Shown here: positions 36,501-47,405 of the stretch, piece by piece | Layout of the letters: every line of letters begins with the position of its first letter | Position numbering within the stretch: position 1 is the first letter of the stretch | Assembly (NCBI GenBank): GCA_947034895.1 | Contig: OX344764.1 | Span: 71,839,348 to 71,903,347, forward strand | Reading direction: 5' to 3' | From: Rhytidiadelphus loreus | Lineage: Eukaryota; Streptophyta; Bryopsida; Hypnales; Hylocomiaceae | DNA length: 64,000 nt | The notes under the pieces: generated by a model | The model's input: only the letters and a program-made list of their open reading frames with translations | What the model was told of the DNA's origin: nothing | Database searches by the model: none | Position numbers and translations under genes: made by a program

Positions 36501-37176
36501 CATCTTGGTGCCGCAGCCGCACACCCTCGACTTCATCTACGACCCCAAGTCTCAGACACGGAGGCTCCAGGACCCCGACCCCGTGGAGAGCGAGTCTTCG
36601 GATGATGAAAGAGAGGGCAAGGAGGAATCGCAAGAGGGCGCCCTCAACCTCCGGGATGGAAGCGACTCCGACTCGGAAGTGGAGAAGGAGAAGGACGAGG
36701 ACGAGGACGAGGACGACGAGGACAAGGAAGAGGACAAGGACGACGAGGACAAGGACGAAGATGAAGACGTCGACCGCGCGGGAGGGCGAGACGGCGAAGG
36801 CGACGATGTTTCAGACCACGGAGATGCCTCGGTGTCCGGCGTCCACTCTGTCCAAAGGGAGACGGATCAGACCGCGCGGTCTGATTCGACGCCAGCCTCC
36901 CCGCGGAGCTCGAGTGCGCCTCCGCGCAGGAATCAGACCGCGCGGTCTGATATGCACCCGCACACTCCTCTCTCTCCCTCCAACCCCCCCTCTCCCTCCG
37001 CAAACCGACTACTGTCCCCTCCACCTCCATCTCCTCGCACTCCCTCTGCTTCCCCCCGACCTGAAGATCCGGCCCTGCAGTCGGATCCCGTCACCCAATC
37101 TTCCGAGGATCGCCGCGCTCCAGTTCTGACCGCGCGGTCTGAAACACGGCCACATGTCTTCCGCGTTCCCACTCCC
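33536..37176 (+). CDS. ParB/sulfiredoxin-like plus degenerate methyltransferase-like protein, exons 1-3
   Basis: Exons: 33536-34657 (ATG, MASPEGSAKN), 34919-36295, and 36403 to about 37176. Introns are 34658-34918 (GAG|GTACGC to CCAG|GAT) and 36296-36402 (TCG|GTAAGC to GCAG|ATG). Both are phase 0 and all complete exons are multiples of three. Exon 1 has a disordered Pro/Arg-rich start, then IIVRPLENDGVLAVLDRM and LLIINGQHTWMAAKDI, which resemble ParB/Srx folds (GQHR-type motif). Exon 2 ends with CIATYVYSKGEPNYY and VMLVFAGSKPVSA, similar in order to the K-rich strand and FxGSG motif of DNA amino-methyltransferases. The expected DPPY is not seen (DFRLFP instead), so catalysis is doubtful. Exon 3 has CLLC, a long Asp/Glu linker and a Pro/Ser tail with QTARSD repeats encoded by the palindromes. 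Confidence 0.65.
34658..34918 (+). other. Intron carrying three palindrome copies
   Basis: 261-bp phase-0 GT-AG intron. Palindromes at 34682, 34791 (CpG-decayed on one side) and 34865 make up about a fifth of it. Confidence 0.7.
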
Positions 37177-37185
37177 TGACCGCAG

Positions 37186-38568
37186 GCGGCTGCAGTGGAG
37201 GTGTCCACTCCTGCGGAGGAGTCTCTTCCGCCCCCTCCCCTGAGAATGCTCATTCAGGACCTGCAGGCTGATTTGGCTGCATTGCAGAGACTATTGTCTT
37301 CGGCCAGGCAGGCGGAGGTGGCGAGTGTGAGGACCGACCTCGCCGCCTCTCCCGCGAATCCCAGTGATGACTCCGTGGAATGTAGGATTCAGGCGTCGTA
37401 GGCGATTGTCCAGGAATTGAGGTCCATCCGCGATCCATCCGATCTCAATGGGGATGAGAACATGATGAAGCTGATCGGTGCGCAGGTCAGCGTCGACATC
37501 CTGGAGTCGAAACTGCCTGCTGCCAACGCGGGCGAGCTTCTGCTCATGGCCCATACGCGCGCCGTGTACCGGCAACTCGCCCTCAAGTCCACGAATACAA
37601 AGAGCAACCCGATCGATCTGGACGAGATGGACGACGAAGACTTGGACAACCGACTGGCCTTGGCAGCAACCGGCAGAGACGAGTACAGCAAAATGGCCAA
37701 GGCCGCGGCGGAAGCGGCAACATCGGACGCGGGGACTTCCTCCGAGGCAAGAGGGACTCCACCCGCGGTGGACATGGACGCCAAACCCATCCACATGGAC
37801 GTCAAGGCAAGGATCAACCTCGCGTACGTGGAGATGATGCTCGAGCGGGAAAGGCAGAGGCACTCGAGGGCGCTCGACAAGCGCAATGACGCCATCGACA
37901 ACCTCGTGAGGGATTTAAGGGAGAAGGATCGGGAGCTCAAGAGGGAGAGGGAGGAGAGGGAGCGGGTGGAGGAGGAGAAGAAGGTGAAGCGGAAGGCCAA
38001 GAAGGCGCAGAAGGAGAAGGAACTCGCGGAGGAGCGAAGGCTGCAGGCCGAGAAGGAAATGGAGTACAGGAGGGATCGCGAGACGAACACTTTGTTGCTC
38101 AAGCAACTGCAGGAGCAGATTCTGGCGAAGCAGGCCGCGCAAACAAGTGCCCCTCCGATGGCTGCGACTCCCATTCTTGTGAGCGAGCTCCACAACGTCT
38201 CCAGAGTCTCCACCACGAATTCGATTTCCGCCGCCACGGCCACCGCAGCGTCCGGACTTCGACAGCTGGGTTCAGGAGAGGCTGCAAATATTTCGGTGAG
38301 TGTCGTTGACGATCCAGACAGATTCGATGACCTAGCCCTCAGTCAATTTCCGTTTGTGCATGTCGTTGGGCCAGTGCATCGTCCGAGCATCCACGACGAT
38401 GACCCTTACGACTTGGAAGTCGACTTGGGAGATATGGAGGTCTCCTTCACTAACTTGACCCAGCAGTATGCTCCCTTGCAAGCCCCAATCGCTCCGGCGC
38501 TGCCCCCTGCAAGGCACGAGGAGCATGCGCCAGTCGACTCACCCTCCGACGACGTCCAGACTCCCACG
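37186..38568 (+). CDS. Coiled-coil exon, one in-frame TAG
   Basis: Begins after a good acceptor (CTGAC then CGCAG|GCG) and ends at ACG|GTGGGT, for 461 codons in phase 0. It contains LIQDLQADLAALQRLL, then a TAG at 37399-37401, then a long charged helix at about 37830-38140 (heptads such as LREKDRELKRERE and EKELAEERRLQAEKE). The tail has FDDLALSQFPFVHVVG. It probably continues the ParB-like gene as an oligomerisation module, because junction phases agree. The TGA at 37177 would lie in the branch-point region of the preceding intron, though the donor of that intron is uncertain. Confidence 0.55.
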
Positions 38569-38986
38569 GTGGGTAACCCCTCCACATAGCTCCCCATCTT
38601 TTGAATTGCGCTTCCAGGTGTGGAAGCTATGTGAGGGTGTTACGTCGGGCTGATCGAAGGTCGTCCCGACGGGTCCACCGTCCATGGAGCGACAGGCCCA
38701 TAGATGTAGGAGCCCTTTTGGCGAGGCCTGTGACGATTTTAGTTGTACAGACATTTTAGTTGTACAGACATGATTTTCGGATTGTTCGTGAAACACTGTT
38801 CGTAAAGTTTGTAGAAACATTGTATTCTATTTGTAATATATCGGTTTCGTTTTTTGGCAATTCGTGTTTTCGGGAATTCGTGGCGTTGAGTGATGTGCAA
38901 TGTAGAGTGTTGTGCATTGTGCTTTCTATCTCGAGTCCTCTTGGGCAATGTAGATACGCTCTTGGCAATTGGCATTTGCGGTTCAG

Positions 38987-39256
38987 GGTGGCCATGCTCT
39001 TGGGTTGGGCGAAGAGTCTGCACTGGTACTCCGTCGACCGAGTTGCCCTCCTTGTCCGCCACTGATGGCACTGGAGGCTCCCGCCATTGCTGAAGTCCCC
39101 CCTCCGGTCTCTGAGGTGGAACTCCCCCCTCCGCAAGCTGCACAGGTCATGTCTCCCATCGTCGCGGGTGTCCAGACTCGCGCCGCCACGAGGCGTGCCA
39201 CCACTCCTGTCGCGGCCACCACTCCCGTTGTAGCCACCACTCCGGATGTAACAAAG
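38987..39256 (+). CDS. Small Pro/Ala-rich exon
   Basis: Acceptor TTGCGGTTCAG|GGT, donor AAG|GTGAGG, 90 codons, phase 0 on both sides. It encodes VEVPPP-like and ATTPVAATTPVV-like repeats. It links the coiled-coil exon (through the 418-bp intron 38569-38986) to the FCP1-like exon. Confidence 0.5.
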
Positions 39257-39490
39257 GTGAGGCTCGATCTCCTTGCATCCCTCTGCTCACTGCCTCCGTA
39301 GCGCTTGCCTAGATAGTTTGTAGGGATCGGACGTGGATCTTGTTTAGAAAGAGGATGATAATGGACAAGGGTTCACGTCTCTGTGTTCAAGCCTCCCACA
39401 CCTGTTGGGGGGGGGGCGCATTTTCAATTGTGGACTCCCGTTTATTCAATTTTCAAATACTACTTTGAACAAGGGATTTCGCATACGCAG

Positions 39491-40452
39491 GCCTCGTTGC
39501 CGTTGCCTGCGCCGCCGCCTCCCGTTGCTTTGCCCTTGTACAGTTATTTTGTTGTCTTGGAGTTGGAAGGAGTCCTATGCCAAGTTGAGCACGTCGGGCC
39601 CTCGGATCCGTTCGCTCGCCCACAGCAAGCGCACCATTGGAGGACGATTACGATCCGATGAAACGCCACGTCTTCGGCGAGTTCTCCCTCTCGTGTCGTC
39701 CGGAAGTGCGCGAATTCCTCAGAGGCCTTGCGAAGAGGTTTCGCTTGTCTATGTGGACGAGGCTGCCGGCCGTCGTGGTCAATCCCATGATCGATTTCCT
39801 CTTCTGCGGCTTGGAGCCCTCGTCCATGCGCGTGCTCACGCTCGAGGACTGCACCTCCATCGTGGAGAGACGATCGTGGCGGTTGTGCAGGTGTAGGCCC
39901 CCCCCACACCTCCCCTCGTTGCCTTGTCCGGCGCACCCCTACCAATCCGAGTGGGATACCGACGTGGACGAGGACACGTACGTTCAATTCCCCGACCATC
40001 CCGAGGGGAGGCTAAGGCTCAAGGTTCTGCACAAGGCCGTCTGGGACAGAGATAGGTTCAAATCCGGCACGTTCATGGCCAATTCCAGCAACACACTGCT
40101 CATCAATTCCTCCCCCGAGAGCAGCATCCTCAATCCCGTGCACAATGCCATCTTCCCGTTGTCGTACATTGGCAGCTCGCACGATTCCACCCTGGACAGG
40201 ACTTTGCGACTCTATCTCAAGGGCCTGCTAGAATCCGATCTTAGCGTGTCGCAGTACGTGTCTCGGAATCCGTTTTTCGGAAACCTCAGGACGCCCTCTC
40301 TCAGACTCAATGTGCGCGGGTTAGCTGCGTTGCAGGACAAGTCTCTGTTGCTGGAGTATCCAGAGTTCGTCGGCACGTACAGTAGAGACGGGAACGATAA
40401 TTTCGTCTATCGAAGAGCGAAGCACGTGGTGCAAAAGAAAGAAAAGGGTTGA
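39491..40452 (+). pseudogene. FCP1-like (NIF/HAD) phosphatase domain, catalytic residues lost, one frameshift
   Basis: After the acceptor ACGCAG|GCC the frame reads YFVVLELEGVLCQ, where FCP1-type phosphatases have DLDGTL, so both catalytic Asp are Glu. A +1 shift at about 39600-39640 leads into RPEVREFLRGLAKRF and MWTRLPAVVVNPMIDFLF (the RPGxxEFL and TA region). Next come NTLLINSSPESSILNP (family DDSP changed), AIFPLSY and LYLKGLL, ending in TGA at 40450-40452. The order and spacing match the plant FCP1/SCP homology domain. With the metal-binding Asp missing it is probably a binding module or dead enzyme. Junction phases suggest it is the C-terminal part of the ParB-like gene. Confidence 0.65.
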
Positions 40453-40928
40453 TGCACCAAGCGGAAATGGATGGGTGTGCAGGGGCTGCGCCGCGTTCGC
40501 GCTTTCGGCGGGCACTCCGTCGACAGTGCGCGAAGGGGCCCTCGACAGATGAAGCGACGACGGAAGGAGTAGGCTCCTCCGACAGTTGCGAGGCGGCGGG
40601 CGACGCGGGCGAGGACGTGACCTCGACTTCCCTATAAGAAGACATCACTGCTGACGAGCGCGTGGTGCAACGGTGTACGTATGTGGTAAGGTGGGTTGTT
40701 TGCTCCCTTGGGATGAATTGAGGTATGCAGGGTACGATGGATGAGTTTGATGGAGAAACAATTTTTTCCCGCCCTACACTAGGCTGTAGTCTAGGATGGG
40801 GTGAAATTGTTTGTCCATCGAATACTCCGTTGCTCCTCTTTTCCCACTCTGAACTTTGTCTTTCCGGAGCTCGTCCAGAAAATCGCAATCACGTTTGCAC
40901 GGTCGTGACCATTGTCTTCGTTGTGCAG

Positions 40929-41114
40929 GATCCCTCCGGGCAGTCACCTCCCCAAGTGGCCGACGCGACGAAGGTTGGAGTGTCAGCGCCTGCAGTTCAG
41001 ACCGCGCGGTCTGAACCGTGGGCAGCATCCTCAACTCGTCTGCGAAGGTTACGACGGAAGGCTGCACAGTCGCGTTCCAAGTCCAAAGTCCGGTCTACCC
41101 TTCATTGCTTTTAG
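40929..41114 (+). CDS. Basic C-terminal exon containing a palindrome-encoded QTARSE
   Basis: Acceptor GTTGTGCAG|GAT, 62 codons, ending LHCF and TAG at 41112-41114. The palindrome at 40997 is translated as QTARSE. The end is Arg/Ser/Lys-rich (RRLRRKAAQSRSK), like a nuclear localisation signal. Fragments of this exon recur at 42349, 42490 and 43714. Confidence 0.45.
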   Translation, partial: DPSGQSPPQVADATKVGVSAPAVQTARSEPWAASSTRLRRLRRKAAQSRSKSKVRSTLHCF

Positions 41115-44100
41115 TAATAGCTCCACACTAACATTGCTGAACGTGGACTCATGGTGAGCCACGGATGACTTTCCCATACAACATAAATGACATTTACAGA
41201 TGCATCTCATTAGAAATATTTTAGAAACATTTTCAGAATTTTAGAAACATTTTCAGTTCATCATTCTTGTCAACAATATATTCTTTCCCACATTGGATAG
41301 ACTAATACAAATACCCGCATTTTTTTAACACGAGTCCCCGATCCCATAGAACGTGGTTCCCTTCGTCGTAACATCATTTCACCAACGCCAGTAGGCATCT
41401 ATTTGCCGATCATATCGTGTGGGTGGCCGTTGTAGGGCACCTTGAGAAGGTCCGGAAAATATTCGTCCATTGTAGTGCTGACCAATTCGAACGTGCTGGA
41501 TGGATCGTTGTTGAACTCGTCTCTTGTGTGGAGCGGATGCGCCTTGCGTTCACGGGACTTCCAAGGGCAACCATCGTTGGAGGTACACCAGGAGAGCCAC
41601 TGTCATGCGTCCCCCTCCGCCACATCCTCGCGTTCTCCGTGGGCTTCGACCGCAGCCGGTCTACCATTGCCGGGATGGGGACTGCCGTGGACAGGGTGCC
41701 TATCAACGCACTTGTTGGCTGCTCACAATGCCCTCGAGTGAGAGTGGAGCAATGATATCCAACTCTGCTCATTCCTCGGAAAATGCACAGGAGCATGTGT
41801 TCGATGATTGCGCATTGTTGGATATGAGTGTTCCAATCTCACTTGAAGGCATTTGTTATCAGCAGCAACCAGGTGCGTTGATATGCACCTTTCACGGCAG
41901 TCCCCATCCCGGCAATGGTAGACCGGCTGCGGTCGAAGCCCACGGAGAACGCGAGGATGTGGCGGAGGGAGACGACGGTCGCACGGATGGGGTGCCCTTG
42001 AACGGTTGGAGGAGGGCGTTCATGACAACGCCTCCCCTGGTTGTGCACTGGAAGTCTTGTGAACACAACACATACTCCGCTAGGCGGTGGGTTCCGGGAT
42101 GTGAAGAGGACGTTCTTGACGTGAACGTGGATGGGGTATCCATGTCCTTGCCTCTTCTCATTACAAGAGCGGGTTCAGCAATGATCCATCCGGCAAAGGG
42201 ACGACACCAGCATGGGTCCGCACTACAGTGGACGAGCATTTGATCGCGAACCTCGGAGTGCCGTGCGAGGACCTCACGATGATGTGATCGGCGAATAGAC
42301 TCTTGCTGGTGTTGATCAAGCTGAAGAGTCATCACGAAGCGATGATGGTTGGAGCGTCGGCGCCTGCAGTTCAGACCGCGCGGTCTAAACCGTGGGCAGC
42401 ATCATCAGCTCGCACGCGGAGAACTCGGTAGGCATTGCTCCTTGCGCTCACGGGAATTGGATGCGCCTTGCGTCATCACGAGGCGACGGAGGTTGGAAAG
42501 TCGGCGCCTGCGGTTCAAACCGCGCGGTCTGAAACGTGGGCAACATCCTCAACTCGTCTGCGAAGGTCACATTGACATTGCTGAACATTGCTACAACATA
42601 AATGACATTTACAGATGCATCTCATTTATTAGAGAATTGTAGAGACATTTTCAGTTCATTCTTGTCAACAATATACTCATTCCCACATTGGATACACTAA
42701 TACAAATATTCTCACTTTTTGAACACGAGTCCCCGACCCCGTAGAGTAGGCTTCTGTACATCGTAGCACGCAGATGAAAGGTCCTCGCAACATCATTTCA
42801 CCAACGCCAGTAGGCATCTATTTGCCGATCATATCGTTTGGGTGGTCGTTGCACGGCACACTGAGAAGGTCCGTAAAATATTCGTCCATTGTAGTGCTAA
42901 CTAATTCGAACGATGTCAACGTGCTGGATGGATCGTTGTTGAACGCATCTCTTGTGTGGAGCGGATGCGCCTTGCGTTCACGGGACTTCCAAGGGCAACC
43001 ACGGGAGGCGTTGTTATGAACCCCTCCCTCCGTCATCGTTGGAGGTACACCAGGAGAGCCACCAGCCTGCGTCGTCCTCCTCCGCGACTTCTTGCGTCTC
43101 CGTGGGCTTCGACCGTAGCCGGTCTACCATTGACGGGATGGGGACTGCCGTGGATGGGGCCTATCAACGCACCTGTTGGCTGCTCACAATGCGAGCCCTC
43201 GAGTGAGAGTGGAGCAATGATATCCAACTCTGCTCATTCCTCGGAAAATGCATAGGAGCATGTGTTCGATGATTGCGCATTGTTGGATATGACTGTTCGA
43301 CTCTCACTTGAGGGCACTTGTTATGAGCAGACAACAGGTGCACTGATAGGCACCTTTTCACGGAAGTCTCCATCCCGGCAAAGGTTGACCGGTTTCGGTG
43401 CCAACCCTCGATAACGGTGCCCTTGAACGATGCGAGGAGTGCATCCATGCCAACGCCTCCCGTCGTTGCGCACTGGAAGTCCCGTGAATACAAGGCGCAC
43501 TTTGTTACGGGGTGGGTTCTCGTAAACACAAGAGCGGGTTCAGCAATGATCCATCCGGCTTTGGGATGACGACAGCATGGGTCCGCACTGCAGTGGACGA
43601 GCATTTGACTGCGAACCTCGGAGTGCCGTGCGAGGACCTCACGACGATGTGATCGGCAAATAGACTCTTGCTGGTGTTGATCAAGCTGGAGAATCATCAC
43701 GAAGCGACGATGGTTGGAGCGTCGGCGCCTGCAGTTTAGACCGTGCGGTCTGAACCGTGGGCAGCATCATCAGCTCGCACGCGGAGAACTCGGAAGGCAT
43801 TGTGCCTTGCGTTCACAGGAATTGGATGCGCCTTGCGTTCACGTGAATGGCAAGGGCAACGACGGGAGGCGTTGCCATGAACCCCTCCCTCCGTCATCAT
43901 TCGAGGTACACCATGAGAGCCACCGTCATGCGTCGTCCTCCTCCGCGACATCCTTCCGTCTCCGTGGGCTTTGACTGCAGCCGCTCTACCATTGTCGGGA
44001 TGGGGACTATTGTGGATAGGGGGCGTATCGACGCACCTGTTCGCTGCTCACAATGCGAGCCCTCAAGTGGGAGTGGAGCAATGATATCCAGCTCTGCTCA

Positions 44101-44250
44101 TTCCTCGAAAAATGCATAACAGCATGTGTTCGATGATTGCGCATTGTTGGATATGAATGTTCCACTCCCACTTGAAGGTCCTTGTTCTGAGCAGCCAACA
44201 GGTGTGTTGATAGGCACCCTGTTCACAATAGTCCCCATCCCGGCAATGGT
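40975..44250. repeat. Tandem array, unit about 1.37 kb, about 2.4 copies
   Basis: Landmarks recur at constant spacing. The palindrome-bearing exon fragment is at 40997, 42371 and 43737 (steps 1374 and 1366). The segment CACCAACGCCAGTAGGCATC is at about 41391 and 42799. Minus-strand open frames in each unit share a segment with REVLARHSEVR and QMLVHCSADP, suggesting decayed copies of an unrecognised protein module. Confidence 0.75.
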
Positions 44251-44579
44251 GTCACAATACTTGTCCACCAACCCCTTCTCTTAGGGCCTCGACATTCATT
44301 AGAGGCAGACGAAGGTGGGACTCAAAGTGCTCTAGCTCCGGCTACGTGGCCCCAAAGGAGGAAGGCATGGACGTCACCTTGGTGCGATTGTAAATGAGGT
44401 TGAGGACTCCGTATATCATAAGGTGGGCTTATCAGTACCCTACGTGGTCTTTGAGTGCACTGTTTTGCCCCCCCAAGTCCGGAATTGACCGTTGGCCTTT
44501 TTGTACAGGATACTTGCTCTCTCCAACAGCAAGGCGATCTAGTTTCCGGGTGTCGACCACGTCCCCACGTTGCTTACAC

Positions 44580-47175
44580 CCCCTCTAATTTGCAAAACTG
44601 TAGATTGTCAGCGGACCACCATTTCACCAACACCAGCGGGTGTTTATTTGCTATTCATGTCGCTTGTGAGGACCTTACAGGGCATTCGGAGACACGCGGA
44701 CAAATGCCCGTCAAGTGCGGTGTGGATCCATTCGGGCGTTGTTATCGTGCTGGCTCGTTCATGGTTGAACTTGCTGACTCGGTGTAGAGCAAAAAAGTAG
44801 GGACGCTCGCGGCCCATCTTCTGTCCAAACACCAATATGCATAGGGGATTCATGGCACAAGAATCCATGGCCCTGATCTTCGTAGGGTGTCACTTGCATT
44901 CAAGGAGCTCCTCGGCGCAAGGAAGGACGACGTTGTCATGCACATTCTCCTCCTGTTGTTCTAAGGTACTTGGTAGCAGCAACGTCCATCCACCGTCCTT
45001 CTCCCGGCATCCGGGGTTTCTGTGGACATGTGCCAGATGCGGTCTACTATTCTCGGGGCGGTGGATCGGTGTGGGGAGGGTGTCCATCGAAGTATGTATT
45101 GACTGCTCATAACTCAAGCCGTCGAGTGCATGTGTGTCGTCGTAAACCAATTTGGCTCTCACTATGCACCGTGGTATTCGGACGACGGCACATCCGCTTG
45201 ACGGATTGAGTTATGAGCAGCCAATAGGTACTCCGATGGACACCCTCTTCACACCAGTGCACTTCCCGGGAAAAGTCGACCATTTTTGGTTCTCACCCTC
45301 CCAAACTCCGGATGCTAGGACGTGGACGATGGATGGCCATCGCTGCTACCAAGTACACTCGAACAACTTGGGGAGAATGTGTATCACAGCGCCGTCCTTC
45401 CTTGCGCCCAGGAGCTCCTTGAATGCAAGTGACGCCCTGTTTGCGAGGTGGGTTTTGGTGTGCTTCATGGGTGACCATGTGTCACCATCTTTCGAGGAAG
45501 AAGTTGACTTCCCCTATGAACGTGGATGGGTTGTGAGTGCTCTTGCTTTTACCTCTCCCGGTCGACCGGTTCAACCATGATGTATTCGGCAAAGAGGCGA
45601 CGCCGGAAGTGGTCCATGTCACAATTGACGAGCATATGTCCGGGAATCTCCGAATGCCCTGTAAAGGCTTCCCGACGACATGATTGGCAAATAGGCGCTT
45701 GCTTTTGTTCATGAAGCTCAAGACCCTTCACTAGAAGAAACTGTGTTAGAATCCCTGAAAACACATCACCTTGTTTTTGTTAAGTTCCCGTTTCAAAATG
45801 CAGGCAAAATGCGGAAGTCAAAACATTTTTCTACGTTTTGAAACGAGAACTTCACGAAAACAAGGTGACGTGTTTTCAGGGATTCTAACACAGTTTTCTT
45901 CTAGTGCTTCATTCAAAGTTGTCTGCATGCGGTTTTGGAGGCGCAATTTCAGAATGTGGAGTGGGCGACCTAGTTTCCGGGTGTCAACCACTTCCCCACG
46001 TTGCTTACTGCCCCTCTAGTTTGCAAAATTGTAGATTGTCAGCGGACCACCATTTCACCAACACCAGCGGGTGTTGATTTGCTATTCATGTCGCTTGTGA
46101 GGACCTTGCAGGGCATTCGGAGACACGCGGACAAATGCTTGTCAAGTGCAGTGTGGATCCATTCTAGCGTTGTTATCGTGCTGACTCGTTCATGGTTGAA
46201 CTTGTTGACTGTGTAGAGCAAAAGTAGGGACGCCCGGCGGCCCATCTTCTGTCCGAACATGAATATGCATAGGGGATTCATGGCACTGGAATCAAGGGCC
46301 CTCTTCTTCGTAGGGCATCACCGGCATACAAGGTGCTCATCGGCGCAAGGAAGGACAACGTTGTCATGCAGATTTTCCTCGAGCTGTTCGAGTGTACCTG
46401 GTGGGAGCGACCGCCATCCACCTTCCTTCTCCCGGCATCCGGGGTTTTTGTGGGCATGTGCGAGATGCGGTCTACTATTCTCGGGACGGTGGATCGGTGT
46501 GGTGAGGGTGTCGATCGGATTACCTATTGGCTGCTCATAACTCAAGCCGCCGAGTGGATGCACATGGGTCTTTCATATCCAACTTGACTCTCAGTGTGCA
46601 AGGTTGGATGCGGACAACCCGCCATCCGCTGGATGGCTTGAGTTATGAGCAGCCAATAGGTATTCCGATCAACAGCCTCATCACACCGGTGCACTTCCCG
46701 AGAAAAGTCGACCGTTTTTGGTTCTCACCCTCAAAAACTCCGGATGCTAGGACACGGACGGTGGATGGCGATCGCTCCCACCAGGTACACTCGAACTGCT
46801 GTCAGAAAATGTGGATGACAACGCCGTCCTTCCTTGCGTCGATGAGTTCCTTGTATGCCGGCGACGCCCTTTTCGCGAGGTGGGTCCTGTTGTGCTTCAT
46901 GGGTGACCATGTGTCAACCTCTTCCGACGAGGAAGTTGACTTCCCCTATGAACATGGATGGGTTGTGAGTGCTCTTGCTTTTACCTCTCCCGGTCGACCG
47001 GTTGAACCCTGATGTATTTGGCAAAGAGGCGACGCCGGAAGTGGTCCATGTCGCAATTGACGAGCATTTGTCTGGGAATCTGCGAATGCCCTGTAAAGAC
47101 TTCCCAACGACATGATTGGCCAATAAGCGCTTGCTTTTGTTCATGAAGCTCAAGACCCTTCACTCAAAGATGGTT
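44580..47175. repeat. Second tandem array, unit about 1.43 kb, about 1.9 copies
   Basis: The segment GATTGTCAGCGGACCACC occurs at 44603 and 46034, and the two units align throughout. Minus-strand frames share HEQKQA, GHSEIPGHMLVNCDMDHF-like and VEPVDRER segments, related to the modules of the first array. No family was recognised. Confidence 0.75.
45729..45906. mobile_element. CACTA-type MITE, 178 bp, with 3-bp target duplication
   Basis: Long foldback inverted repeats begin CACTAGAAGAAA and end TTCTTCTAGTG. The flanks are CTT on both sides (45726-45728 and 45907-45909). CACTA ends with a 3-bp duplication define the CACTA/EnSpm group. The second array unit at about 47155-47200 shows the same flanking sequence without the insertion, a natural empty site. 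Confidence 0.88.
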
Positions 47176-47405
47176 GCATGCGGTTTAGGAGGCGCGACTT
47201 GAGAATGCGGAGTGCAGATTCACCCCTCTGCATCGGCGAATGAAAAACGAGTCGTGCGTCCCGGCGTGAACTTAGAATGGTATAGTTCAGATTGTACCTT
47301 CCTCCATTTTTGAGTTTGTCCTGCAGCACATGGTCCCCCAAAGTTGGGCGTAAATAGTTTCTTCTTGGACTGCACCTTCTCCCGTAGAAGAGAGCTAGAA
47401 ATGAT

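Larger units (their letters stand above)
18792..43754. repeat. Dispersed palindrome family, core TCAGACCGCGCGGTCTGA
   Basis: At least 36 copies of an 18-bp palindrome with core GACCGCGCGGTC. Examples: 18792, 18926, 19090, 19202, 19401, 19490, 19579, 19649, 21230, 21394, 22854, 22958, 23131, 23269, 31436, 31527, 31628, 31718, 31810, 31900, 32138, 32380, 32528, 32657, 32750, 32931, 34682, 34791, 34865, 36867, 36933, 37126, 40997, 42371, 42515 and 43737. Spacing in clusters is about 90-130 bp, with unrelated sequence between. None lies in the conserved domain-coding exons. Three are in the proline-rich coding exon at 36.9-37.1 kb and one is in the basic exon at 41.0 kb. The AT-rich block 23.3-31.4 kb has none. 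Confidence 0.95.

Noticed and set aside
18792..43754. Palindrome clusters as a CRISPR array
   Set aside because: Spacing is irregular, spacers vary widely in length, copies lie in exons and introns, and the sequence is eukaryotic.
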